DNA from: Stereocaulon alpinum
Lineage: Eukaryota > Ascomycota > Lecanoromycetes > Lecanorales > Stereocaulaceae
Length of the DNA stretch: 64,000 nucleotides
Assembly: GCA_018257865.1 (NCBI GenBank)
Contig: JAEUBA010000006.1
Span: forward strand, 434,001-498,000
Direction of reading: 5' to 3'
Made by a program: the position numbers and the translations under genes. The notes beneath the pieces were generated by a model. That model was given only the letters and a program-made list of their open reading frames with translations, made no database searches and was not told the DNA's origin. Below are positions 32,078 through 43,418 of this stretch, piece by piece; the first letter of the stretch is position 1; each line of letters begins with the position of its first letter.

Positions 32078-32932
32078 TCACGTTTGCCCATCCTCAACCT
32101 CGTCCTTGAGTTTGGCGTCCTTCTTAGCCGGCCTATGCCCAAAGATCGTACTTCCGACCCTAACCTCATTACTCCCACACCTAATCGCACTCTCAAAGTC
32201 TTCACTCATACCCATACTCAACTCCAAATCCTCCTTCTCAATTCCCAGCTCCTGCGCCACCTGATCTCTCACCTCTCTCAAGCGGGTGAAATCCTCATTC
32301 TCCTGCCCTTCCTTCGTCGCTCTACTCCTAGCAATAGCCCCAATAGTCATGAGCCCCTGCAGCTTCAAGTGCGGACACTGCTCCCTGACATGTTTACACA
32401 AAGCCGCCGCATCCCCTGGCTCGACTCCGCTCTTTTCCTCCTCCCCAGACGTATTGACTTGTACGAACACCCTCAACGGTATACTCTCATACTCCTTCTC
32501 CTTCTCAACCAACGCCGCCCTCCCCTTTTCTAATTGATCCGCCTTCTTACTAGTATCCACACTCTCTACACACCACAGATTCGGTATCTGCTCCGCCAGC
32601 GGCTTACACTTATTCGTCTGCAGTGCGCCAATAAAATGCCAGCGTATCTCTCGAGGCAGGAGAAGGGATTTTTGAAGGAGCTCTTGTTGGTAGTTCTCTC
32701 CAAAGTGGAGGTGGTTGTGTGGAGCGTGGTGGAGGGCGAGGATATCGTTTGCGGGCTTTAACTTTGAGACGGCGACGAGGCGGACGGAGCGTTGGGCAGA
32801 GACGCTTTGCATGCGGGATAGGATTGTGGAGAGATTGGAATTGAGGTTGGTGGTTCGGGAGGGATCGATGCGCATATCTGGGGTTTCTGATTGGGGCTCT
32901 GGTGAGGTCATGGTGTTTGTTTGGATTTTCAA
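32078..32932 (-). CDS. YggS/PROSC-family PLP homeostasis protein
   Basis: A single exon of 284 residues, with an alternative start eight codons later (MTSPEPQ). The protein binds pyridoxal phosphate and helps buffer free PLP in the cell; it has a single TIM-barrel domain related to alanine racemase. The PLP lysine lies in VRLVAVSKLKPA near residue 58. Other family blocks follow: FGENYQQELLQK, IRWHFIGALQTNKCKPLA, VFVQVNTSGEEEKSGVEP, LKLQGLMTIGAI, LSMGMSEDFESAIRCGSNEV and VRVGSTIFGHR, which together bind the phosphate. The C-terminal tail is acidic. Length is normal for fungi. It is transcribed toward the hydrolase-vWA gene, with 245 bases between the two 3' ends. Identification is firm. Confidence 0.95.
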   Translation of the reverse strand: MKIQTNTMTSPEPQSETPDMRIDPSRTTNLNSNLSTILSRMQSVSAQRSVRLVAVSKLKPANDILALHHAPHNHLHFGENYQQELLQKSLLLPREIRWHFIGALQTNKCKPLAEQIPNLWCVESVDTSKKADQLEKGRAALVEKEKEYESIPLRVFVQVNTSGEEEKSGVEPGDAAALCKHVREQCPHLKLQGLMTIGAIARSRATKEGQENEDFTRLREVRDQVAQELGIEKEDLELSMGMSEDFESAIRCGSNEVRVGSTIFGHRPAKKDAKLKDEVEDGQT

Positions 32933-33490
32933 TACGAGGAGTGTTCGAATCAGGAAGACAAGATAATCTAATGTCAGCTCAGAACAGAATCATTATTGTG
33001 ACATAGGTGCAGGTGGTATCAGTGATGCAGGCTACGAGTGGTGTGACGTGGGATCGGGCCGTTGGAACTTGTCTCAGGAGTACAATTGGTGGCTTGCCAC
33101 AGCGGGGCAACCCCTTAGAATCCTTTGTTTCAGGGTCCAATCACTGGCCGGCGGTACCTGTCAGTTCGGGGGCTTTTCCTTCCCATAACTTACCTTATAT
33201 TTTTCTTTTTTCTGCGCCTGTTTCGCAACTGCTGCGTCTACTGATCTCACGCTTTTCTTACATTCCTTCATCCAGTCATTCATTGCCCAAGTCTACATTC
33301 TTTCGTACAGCCTCACTGTCTTTAGCAATAGCCCGGGTGGCAGGACACCTTCCCGGCCAACTCTTCTACGTTCGTCTTCGACAGATATTACACTCCATTC
33401 CTTTACTCTTTGGCCCATTCCACTTCGAGTCACCCAGCCACTTTCCCTTTGGCTCGTGACACACCGAACTGTCTTTCTCTTCACTGCTCA
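32933..33490. promoter_or_regulatory. Divergent promoter region, PROSC homologue / mechanosensitive channel
   Basis: About 560 bases separate two divergent housekeeping genes. The part before the channel gene is pyrimidine-rich (runs of CT, about 33180-33480), typical of promoters and 5' leaders of highly conserved fungal genes. Confidence 0.5.
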
Positions 33491-36400
33491 ATGGCTGAGC
33501 CGACTCGATCGAACCGTTCCTCGAAAGGCTTCAGCAGACTACCAAACGCAAGCGATCCCGCCATGGCCAACCCTAAAGATGCTACAATAGACATTCCCTT
33601 GAACAAACTCCCTAGCAAGACTGGAGTTCGATCGAGATCGGATACATACATCTCCCCTACTTCCCGTACACGGCAGCCCACGTACCCAGCTCCTACACCT
33701 TTCCAAAATGAAAAGGCGGGCTTCTATACGCAGCATGTTGCTGGTCGACGACATGTTGCCGAACCCATCGGCAAGAAGGGGACTGATGGCGAGGAGGACA
33801 AATTGACACAGATGGGCGTTATTTACAACAAGATATTGAACTTCTCGGTCGTTACTCGCTATTTTCTATTTGTGCTACCATTGGCTACCCTCATCGCAGT
33901 ACCCATTATCATTGGAGCCACTGCGGCACAGAATGCAGCAATGGGCGGAGTACGCATTGTCTGGATATTCTCATGGGTCGAATGCGTTTGGCTTAGCTTA
34001 TGGGTGTCGAAGCTTGCAGCAAAATCCTTACCATATATCTTTGAATTCTTATGCGGTATTGTCAGCTCTGGAACAAGGAAATATGCACTGGTACTTCGAG
34101 CCTTGGAGATCTACCTCTCACTCAGCGGATGGGCGCTGGCATCGCTGGCTACATTTATTCCGGTATGCTTACAAGGCAGGCTTGAATTGATCATTGTTGC
34201 TGACCTTTCCTAGATCATGACCCGCAACCCAACACAGCGAGCCCAAGCAGCAGAATACGCACAGCACAACAACTCCACAGATCCGGCTCAGAAGAGCAAT
34301 GCACTTTTATTTCAGAACGCCACAGGAGTCAAGGAGTGGGAATCAGTGGTGCAAAGAATCCTGGCAGCTTTCTTGGTGGCATCGTTGATACTGCTGGCCG
34401 AGAAGCTACTCACACAGCTCATCTCAATCAGCTACCACCGGACGCAATTCAATACAAAGATCAAAGAGTCGAAACACAAGATCCACCTCTTGAGCTTGCT
34501 CTACGAAGCCTCTCGATCCATGTTCCCTGCCTACTGTCCCGAATTCGCTGAGGAAGACTACATCATCAATGACTCCATTGATCTGGCGATAATTGATGGT
34601 AAGCGTGGCAATGGACACCGTCGCCCTGGCTCTGCGACTCCAATGAGGCTTATCCAGAACATGGGCCGTGTTGGTGACAAGCTTACTTCTGCTTTCGGTA
34701 ATATTGCACATGAGGTCACTGGAAAGGAAGTCTTCAATCCCGATTCTGCACACTCAATTGTGGTAGAAGCACTTGAGAAGAATAAATCGTCCGAAGCCCT
34801 GGCCAAACGACTCTGGATGAGTTTTGTGCTCGAGGGCAAGGAAGCTTTGTACCTCGAAGACATACTTGATAGTCTAGGCCTTGAACGCCGCGCCGAAGCG
34901 GAGGAAGCCTTTGCAATCCTAGACCGAGATGGCAACGGAGACATCAGCCTCGACGAGATGATTTTGACTGTGTGCGAATTTGGTAAAGAGCGACATTCGA
35001 TTGCGAACAGCTTGCATGATGTTGATCAAGCTATCAACGTCTTGGATGGGCTGTTAGCCACTGTTGTCTTTATCATTACCATTTTCATCTTCGGTACGCT
35101 ACTTCCAATAAATTAAACCCTGCTAATGCTAATGCAATGCCAGTGGCTTTTCTCAACAGCTCCTTCACGACAACGCTGGCGACGGCTGGCACAGCCTTGC
35201 TATCACTATCCTTTGTGTTTGCTACGACATGCCAAGAAGTTCTCGGTTCTTGCATATTCCTCTTCGTCAAGCACCCCTACGATGTCCTTGACCGAGTCGA
35301 TATTGGGGATGACCAACTCATTGTAAAGCATATATCCCTGCTCTTTACCGTCTTCAAATATGTCAATAATCACAAGCAAACCCAAGTGCCGAATATTGTA
35401 CTCAACTCCATGTGGATCCAGAATGTCTCCAGATCGGAGGCCATGCGGGAGCAGCTGTTGATCTACGTCGATTTTGGAACAACACTCGAGGACATTCAGC
35501 TCCTTCGAAACGAGATGCAGGCTTTTGTTCAAGACAAGGACAACTCAAGAGATTTCCAGCCGGACATTGAAGTTGAGATTACGGGGATTGCTGAGATGAA
35601 CAAGATGGAACTGAAGGTCGAGATACGGCACAAGTCCAACTGGTCCAACGAGACTGTAAGAGCTGCTCGACGATCGAAATTCATGTGTGCTTTGGTGCTT
35701 GCGCTACGCAAGGTTCCCATCTATGCTCCTGGCGGAGGTGGAGCTGCACTTGGAAGTGTTGACCAACCGTCTTACACCGTCTCCATTCCCGACATCCAAG
35801 CAGCCTCCAACCGCGATGCTTTCGATAAGGCCAAAGACGCCAAGCGACTGTTTCCTACTAAAAAGCCAGACATCCGAGAGCACAGCCCAACAAGGGGTGC
35901 CGCGTCTGGCAATAACACTCCCAAAAATAACGACAGTAGCAACCATAACTCTGCCGCTATAGCACCTCTCCGCTACCGCCTCCCACCCCCATCTGAGAGC
36001 ACCGCACTCAACACTCTGAATTCCCGCCATCCAGCTGCCGATACTGCTTCAGCACCAACCGATCTCATGGAACCGACAACACCGAAGTCAATTGCCCAAT
36101 CCGTCTCTGGCACAGACAACCCTCAAGATTTTGACCGTACAGTATCGATCGAAGAAGTCCGTGGCCTCCTCCATCGCCAGTCGACTAGAGGCAAGCGCAA
36201 AGCTAACGGATCTGTGGGATCCGCACATATTCCCACCATCTCCGAATCATCACCGGACAACCCAACACCGCCCTCCATGACTGTAGATTTCGATTCCTAC
36301 TCTTACTCTCCACCCCATCGGTTACAGCAACAACAGCCACTCCCGCAGGAGCAATCCCCAGCGGCTCCTCCCAAAGACCCTACTACCACGCCTCTATCTC

Positions 36401-36722
36401 CTCAAAGGACCCACATCTCCCAACTCCAGAATCAGCAACGCTCCCCACCACCCCGACAAGCGCCCCCATTAGCTCCCACATCTATTCCAGTACCTTCCAA
36501 CCACCAAATCGTCCCAAAGCCCTATCTAGCCACGAATAACCCCAGTCAGCCTAACCTTGCGCAACCGACGCACTCTGCTGACAACAGCCGCGTTCCGTCT
36601 CCAGTACCGAATCCCTTCCAGATACACGCTTTGAGGAACCAGGCGCACGGCGTTAACGTTCCGCAAATGAGCAGGCCAGTGCCTGGAAGTGGGAACGCTT
36701 TTGCCCAACAGCAACAGCAACA

Positions 36723-36753
<31 letters not shown>

Positions 36754-36822
36754 CAACAACATCAAATCGAAGGGGTAGAAATGATTAGACCGCCTAGAGG
36801 AGATAGTCTGCCTCCTGCCTAG
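33491..36822 (+). CDS. EF-hand mechanosensitive ion channel (MscS family, Msy-like)
   Basis: Three exons: 33491-34162, 34214-35093 and 35144-36822; introns of 51 and 50 bases; 1076 residues. The protein should lie in the ER or another endomembrane and gate ions, including calcium, upon membrane tension. After a disordered N-terminus come hydrophobic segments (YFLFVLPLATLIAVPIIIGA and GGVRIVWIFSWVECVWLSLW), more at about 200-225 and near 270, an EF hand (DRDGNGDISLDEM, near residue 475), and the MscS pore region (LSFVFATTCQEVLGSCIFLF) with the following beta domain (VKHPYDVLDRVDIGDDQLIV). The last ~300 residues are disordered, Pro/Ser/Gln-rich, and end with a polyglutamine run. A further in-frame Met exists at 33410; the chosen start is the more usual. 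Confidence 0.93.
36706..36759 (+). repeat. CAG/CAA microsatellite encoding about 18 glutamines
   Basis: An uninterrupted trinucleotide run inside the 3' end of the channel gene: mixed CAA and CAG, then eight CAG, then five CAA. It encodes a polyglutamine tract near the C-terminus and is likely to vary in length between strains. Confidence 0.95.
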
Positions 36823-37278
36823 TAGGAAATTATGTTATCCTTTCATACATATCTCCGTAATTTAAAGGTATTTTGGTTGTATCCCGGCTTGGCGTTGGAG
36901 GGAAAAGTCACGTTTACGTACAAATCATCCAGCGATTTAGCGCGCGCGCCCAGCATGTTGAGACTGGATCTCAAATCCATCACGAAGGAACCATGATGTA
37001 AGATTGATAGATTGGAATACTGTGTACCTTGTTACACAAGGCATTCATTTAGCTTCTACCATGTCGAGCAAGTCGTGTGATTGGCGAAGGCAAATTGGAG
37101 GTTTGTTCATGAAGTATTTGAAGGCTTGCTGCTCATTGGGTATCAATACAAGCCAGGCACAATATCCATTTCCTCCCTGCACTATCAAAACATCATCCAA
37201 TCACACATTCACCATCATCACACATCCTCCATCGACCCCACACATCCAATCTCATCCACTCTTCTCTTTTCCAACATG
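36823..37278. other. Intergenic between convergent genes
   Basis: About 455 bases between the channel and the surface-protein gene, both ending here. No gene is seen. A short alternating CG run lies near 36940. Confidence 0.5.
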
Positions 37279-38931
37279 TTAAACATTGTCCCTCTTGCCA
37301 AGGAACACATGCCCCAACCCCTCCACCTTCTTCCCCATCCCATCCCCCTCCATCTCCTTCCCGAAAGATCTCCCACTCCCCTCCACAACCCTAATACCCC
37401 CCTTATCAACCACCACCCCCTCCTTCCACGGCCTCCCACTCCCCCTGACAACTACAATCTCCCTATTTAATCGACTAGCACTACTCAATCTCCTCCCGCT
37501 CCCCTTTACAACATTAATCTCCCGACCCTGGTGCTGTGTCGTACGTCTATGAATCTCGCTTCTTCGCTCTGCAGGGGGCCGTGGATGATCTAAGTTTGCG
37601 TAGAAAGCGATGTAGATGTAGTACAGGGGAAGAGCGAGGATTATGCCTGCTAGGAGGATGAAGAGGAGGGAGAGGAGGAGGTGGAGGAGGTGCGTTGGGG
37701 TCAGGAGGGCGGCGGTGGTGCGGGATGCTTGCGATTTTGCGACGGAGCCGGAGGTGGGGAGGGTGGTTGCTGCTGCGCCGTTGGTTGAGGTGGAGGTGGT
37801 GGGGGAGCTTGGTGGGCAGGGGGCTGGTGTTTGGAGGGCGGTGTTGAAGCAGAGGGGTGAGGGTGAGGAGGTGGGATGTTGTTTTGAGGAGGATGAGGGG
37901 GGTTTCGAGACGGGTGTTGAGGAGGTGGGTGAGGATGTTGTGTGTTGAGATCCCACAGGGCCGGGCGAGACTGTTGGGGTGTCTATCGAAAGCGGTATGA
38001 TGGAGTTTGAGCCGTAATTGAGGACGTATTTCGTTGCTTCTAGGGCGCCACTGATTGTTTTCTTGGGGAATTCTAGGCTTAGGCTTCCTCCGTTGCTCAC
38101 TACTGAGACTGTCACTGTGAATGTTGAAGTGTACGGCAAGGACGGGGTGGTAGGTTCGAATATCACGCCTGAGGTTGCAGCCGCAGTCATTGAAGGCACA
38201 GTCGTGCTCGCGGTTGACATTGTTGAACTCGCGTAGCATCCAAGTCCGATGGGTGGGAATCTGCGACAGTAGGGTATATTAGAGGGACAGCACTGCTGTT
38301 TAGGATCTGGCGTGTTTGTGCAGTTGGACGAAGCGTGATCGTAGCAGATGGACGGGCCGGAGCAGATGGCGCCAATCGGACAACAACCGGATCCGGAGAC
38401 GTTGATGTTGCAGGTTGTGGTCTGTTGGTGCGTCAGTGTTATGGTCCCAAATGGATATGATATGTCAGGAAGAAGACGAAAGGGACGAGGGACGAGCGAC
38501 TTACCGCGGGACAACAAAAGTCTCCACAACACGTATCGTCCGCGACGCAGAAAGTGTTGGCGCAGCAGGAGGAGCCTATAGGCATGCAGAAGGGGCCGAG
38601 AGAAGTGGTTTCTGGCATGCAGCATTCAACTTATATGTTCATCAGTCTACAAGGCTTGTGTAGGAGAGAAGAGGTAAGACGTACAATCGGCGTTGAAACA
38701 CTCGCAGCTAATACTTCGTGGACTGAGATCGAATGGGTTGCTGGGGTATACCCATGCTTGGCCTGCAGTGATGTTGCGGTAGAGGGGCGCTGCAAGGATT
38801 TGAAACTTTGGGCTTGTCTGTTGCGCCGAAACATCTTTGACGGTGTCGCCGGGATTCTGACTAGAGGGAACTGCTAGAATGATACCAGTTGCGAGTAGCT
38901 TGAAGATGATTGAAGCCCGGAGCGGAACCAT
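37279..38931 (-). CDS. Cysteine-rich single-pass surface protein with Ser/Thr stalk
   Basis: Exons 38931-38685, 38629-38505 and 38421-37279; introns of 55 and 83 bases; 504 residues. The signal peptide (MVPLRASIIFKLLATGIILA) leads to an ectodomain with many paired cysteines: CECFNAD, ECCMPETTSLGPFCMP, GSSCCANTFCVADDTCC, GDFCCP, SGSGCCPIGAICSGPSICYD and QQCCPSNIPYC. A long Ser/Thr/Pro stalk follows, then one transmembrane segment near residue 390 (LLHLLLSLLFILLAGIILAL), and a basic cytoplasmic tail of about 95 residues. The tail repeats a short motif three times: INVVKGSGRR, IVVVRGSGRP and IRVVEGSGRS. The layout resembles fungal wall-stress sensors, but this cysteine pattern is not a WSC domain I can name. 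The first acceptor is AAG, accepted because it restores the cysteine frame. The function is unknown. Confidence 0.75.
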
Positions 38932-41422
38932 GGTTTGACGTTGATATGAACGCTGATATCTGAATACTTCGAGTTAGCGAGGCGACGATTCTGAATGAGT
39001 GAAGCAGGGCTAAAGAGGACTTTGAGATCAATGGTAAAAGTTCTGAGAGCTTGAACGAAGCGCAAGGAAGATTGTGTTGTTGCTGGTTGAGAAGTGGTGA
39101 GGGAAGAAGGTCGCACAAGATGTAAATAAAGAACGTGACCTCGGCGACCAGGGTAGGCATTGTTTATCCTCGAAATGACGAGCAATCTTCGAATGGAAGT
39201 GAAGCTCTGAGTCCTTGGCTACAATCCACATCAATAAGAAATTCCAAGATGCTTCTTGCCACAGTGCAATTAATATTAACCCCAGTCAAGCACTCCGTGT
39301 GTTCGATCTACCGGCTTTGAAAGCCATCTTGACGGTTGTCGTCGCACGACGATGGTGGGCACATAGATCGCGCTCTTACCTCACTTTCTAAAACTGTACA
39401 GGTACGTTGCGGCTCTGTTGCAGGTAAGGTAGTTTCTTTGTGGTTCAGCCGTACTGACGTTTTTTGCTTCAATGCGCATTTCAAGGACGGAGAAACAATG
39501 TTGACAGTCGCTATATGCAACGTCAAGTCGAGATTGATACTGACTGTTCCATTAGGAAAAGAGTTGCTCAGTAATCATCCCGAAGCTGGCGCATAATACT
39601 TTTAGTAGAAGCAGCGCAGGACGCTCATAACAAAGATCAAATTTCCACCACAGTCATCGCATTCGGTATTGAATGACCTTTCATATCTTATTCTATGACA
39701 ACTGGAGTGGTTTCTCGTGTTTTCGAATTCTTTTCTTCATCTGCATCGCATCCATTAGGCAGAAGAAGTGTCTCCAATCCAGGTGACCCCATTGAATAAG
39801 CGTTCTGTGAAGGCATGCATTTCAACAGTCACTGCTCCTCAAAGCTCTCGAAGCCGGTATGAGTACACAGCACCGTCCATATGCTGCTACTTTTCGAATA
39901 GAGCGAGGGAACAAGAGTGATCTTATCTTTGGGAGACTCCTCTAGACAATCCCACTCTTCGTCATACGTCTTGCTACTGCTATGCCTCACACTTGTAGTG
40001 CTCACCTACCCCGTCCTGCAAGTTTGATATTACAAAGCGCTCTCACCAGTTGTCCGGATTATTGTCTGACATTACGATCAAGGAGTTCTCTCGTTTCCCC
40101 GTTATTTGGTGGCAGCACTTCGGCCTGACTTGCAACGTACTAAAGCGATTGTTCGTAGGCGGCGTGAGGGAATCAGTCCCGATGATTTCATTATTCAGCG
40201 CGAATGTCATGACTTGGGTAGGATACCTCAAGGACACTAGCGCCATGGTCAATGCTTGATGTCATATCGTACCTTAGCTTTCGTGCAACACTCTCTTGCA
40301 ATGACGGACTCCAATGCTTAGGGATAGGACCACAGAGAGTACCAGACCATCAGCGTACAAGTGCTCTACTGGTGGTCTGATTGGAGACCATTGTTTTATT
40401 GCCTTCAAGGTGAAAGTAATGAAACCATGTCAAAATTGTGCAGCAAGGGTTTGCCAAGAAATTAGTCACGTGAAATCTCGAAAGTTTAAACTTGATCGTC
40501 GGGCGAATTTTCACTCCTTGCATTTTCCTTCCACACTCAAACTTGCTACTGCCACTGCGCGTCCTGCTAACAACGTCCATGCGAAAGACTCCATGAGGTG
40601 TGCATGATGTACAGCCTTTCTGATGTACAGCGTTTCTGCGGCTAGCTTTGCTTGATCCTTAGCTCTCCATCGTTGACCACCACTCGTCCGTTGTGATGAC
40701 AATGATTGAGCTTGCAACATCGCTATGGTCTAGCAAGCCCGCAGTACAGCCCAGGTGGGCGCTGACCTATGGTAATGGTTGACTAGATTCATGTTTAGCA
40801 CATGTTTCAATTGGTATTGCACAGATGCAGTCCGCCACGGCTGTCCCTCATGCCTTGTGCGGGCCTCTTTACCGAGTCTTGGCCTATACTCGCTTTTAGT
40901 GGGCTTTTCCTGATCAAGTCATCCTTGGTGGTCTTTAACTTTGCCTAGGACCAAGGATGGCATCGCAAAATTTGAGTAGATTGCTCGCTTGTTACACGCC
41001 TTGTTGGTCTATGGCGCCACTTTTGTTGCTCCCGAGCACGCCTGGTGGAGCCACTTTGGTACGAATTTGCTCAGAGTGGCAACTTAAAATTGTTTCATCA
41101 CTAGAACATTGCAACCCTGGTGCGTATTTTGTTGGGTAACGCGAATGCGCCACTTTTCCGTTCCTCGTGACTTGCAAGTTATTCTGGTGCTAGCATATCA
41201 CCAAAACGTATCGATCCCGAGTGATGTGTTTGAGAACCCAAGCTGGTTATACCGCAAACCACTCCATAATTACCTGGCCTAATACCAATCTGTTCTTCTT
41301 TGGTCACCTACAGACTAGTCCCACAACATCCTCCAGAGACTGCCGGTGTTCCTGTTGTATGGACTCACAAAGTCCCAAATATAGCAAGGACTTAGTGAAG
41401 GGTCACTGCTGCAAATCTCAAG
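38932..41422. other. 2.5 kb without recognisable gene
   Basis: Several open frames of 60-100 codons occur (for example 39336-39596 plus, 40314-40607 plus, 40350-40580 minus) but overlap on opposite strands and show no signal peptide, domain or splice logic. The last few hundred bases should hold the transporter promoter. Confidence 0.45.
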
Positions 41423-43418
41423 ATGGCTAGTCGTACTGTGAGCAATCACTTCGGTGTGACTGGCAAATGGCTATTCTACTGGCTTATGGTGACGAACGCA
41501 ACATCAATGCTGCTGTTTGGGTACGATCAGGGTGTTTTCGGTAATATTGTTTCTTCAAAATTTGTGTGGGATCATCGAACACTGACACACTTCAGGTGGT
41601 ATTCTCACTCTGCCAATCTTTGAGCGACGCTTTGGGCTCGAGGGAAAGGAGACTCTGAAAGGAGTCGTTGTTGGATCCTATGATCTCGGTTGCTTGGTGG
41701 GTGCCCTTGCAACGGGACCGATTGGTGGAAATATTGGCCGCAAAAGATCTATCTTGCTTGGGACGACCCTAATGATAATTGGTGCTTTCCTACAATTCCT
41801 CGCCTCCGATTTTGGCGTCATGACCGCAGGCCGGTAAGCGCTTATTGCACTCACTCAGAATCCCATAGTTGATTATTACCATAGCGTCATCTCGGGCATC
41901 GGCAATGGTATGAACACAGCGACTGCGCCAGTGTGGGCGTCTGAGACGAGTAAGACCGCGGATCGCGGAAAGACAGGCGTCATTTTGATGATCGTCAACA
42001 TTGGTGGATTGGCTATATCATGTTGGATAACTTGTGAGCACCTTCGACCTAAATCAGAAGCCCTATCATGCTGAATCGACGTAGATGCTTTTAGCTTCAT
42101 CACGACCGAGATGTCATGGCGTTTCCCTTTAGCGTTCCAGCTCTTTTTCGCCCTTACCATCTACCTCACCGCATTCTGGCTTCCAGAATCCCCACGGTGG
42201 CTCATACTAAGGCACAAACACGAGAAGGCCAAGAGTGAGATGCTAGCTCTAGAAGGACAAGAAAGCACTGCAGTCATCAGAGATTTCGAGAACATCAAGC
42301 GAGCTATAGACCACGAGCAAACGCTCGAAGCCAAGGCAGGAACGAAGCCAGAATTCCGGCTCATTCTTGGCATCGGATGTCAGGCTATGCAGCAATTGAC
42401 AGGCATCAACGTCATCTCATACTACCTCCCATACGTCCTGACGGAATCTGTCGGACTATCTGGTCCAACGGCCCGGCTTCTCGCCGCAGTGAATTCGATG
42501 ACTTACCTGGCCTCTACATTCATTGGACTATTCTTCATTGAGAAGTGGGGCCGAAGGAACCTCATGATGTGGGGTGCCACAGGTCAATGTTGTTGCTGGC
42601 TGACCATCACTGTCCTACTAAGTTTTGCCTCCGAGACCGCTCCTCAGAAAGCAAAGTCATTGGGAATAGCGGCAACCTTGTTCTTCTTTCTTTTCAACCT
42701 CTTCTTCGGCGCTGGTTGGCAAGGCGTCTCGTGGCTCTATCCTACTGAGATCAATTCCACGAAATACCGTATCACCGGCATGTCATATGGCGTCGCGACT
42801 AATTGGCTCATCAACTTTGCGGTTGTGTTCATTACGCCGCTGGGTATCGCAAAGCTTAAGGCTCAATTCTACGTCATCTGGACCGTCTTCAACGCACTTA
42901 TGGTCATCATCGTCTACGTCTTCTATCCTGAGACAGCTGGGCGCTCGTTGGAGGACATTGATACAATGTTCGAGCATAATCCAACCATCTGGGCATTCTC
43001 GCAACCAAGTATGACTACTCGGAAACCAGCCACGGGTCCTCGCCCTACTACAGATGGAACCCCGGATGAGGATGGTTATACTCAGGAATTGGATGAGGTA
43101 CACACTCACTTTCACAATGACCAAAACACTCCTGCGGAAATATCAAATGACACCGGGCCATTCAAGGTGAGTATCTCAAGCATACCGCGAGTTGCATCTA
43201 CAGGTGCTCTCCCTGAGAGCTTTACGGCTAGCGTCCGCCATCGACAAGCGCACCCTGGGAATCCGGTTCCAGGAAGCTTGAGCTTGACTCCAGAAAATAA
43301 GGATGGTACTCAGGGATCTGACATGACACAAGTGCCCGGTGTGCTCTCTTCACAGACCTCGCCCAGCCTTTTAGGACCACAGACATCGACTAAGCCTTTG
43401 ATCGACCACAAATGGTAG
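41423..43418 (+). CDS. MFS sugar transporter
   Basis: Four exons: 41423-41540, 41596-41833, 41885-42033 and 42085-43418; introns of 55, 51 and 51 bases; 612 residues. A 12-helix major facilitator of the hexose family, expected in the plasma membrane. Diagnostic sequences include FGYDQGVFGGILTLPIF at helix 1, the loop 2-3 signature GPIGGNIGRKRSI, TAGRVISGIGNGMNTATAPV, PESPRWLILRHKHEKA after helix 6, QQLTGINVISYYLPYVLTES at helix 7, and FYPETAGRSLEDID after helix 12. A long cytosolic tail of about 150 residues rich in Thr, Ser and Pro follows; it may carry trafficking or turnover signals. The sugar cannot be inferred from sequence alone. All splices restore conserved motifs. Confidence 0.93.
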
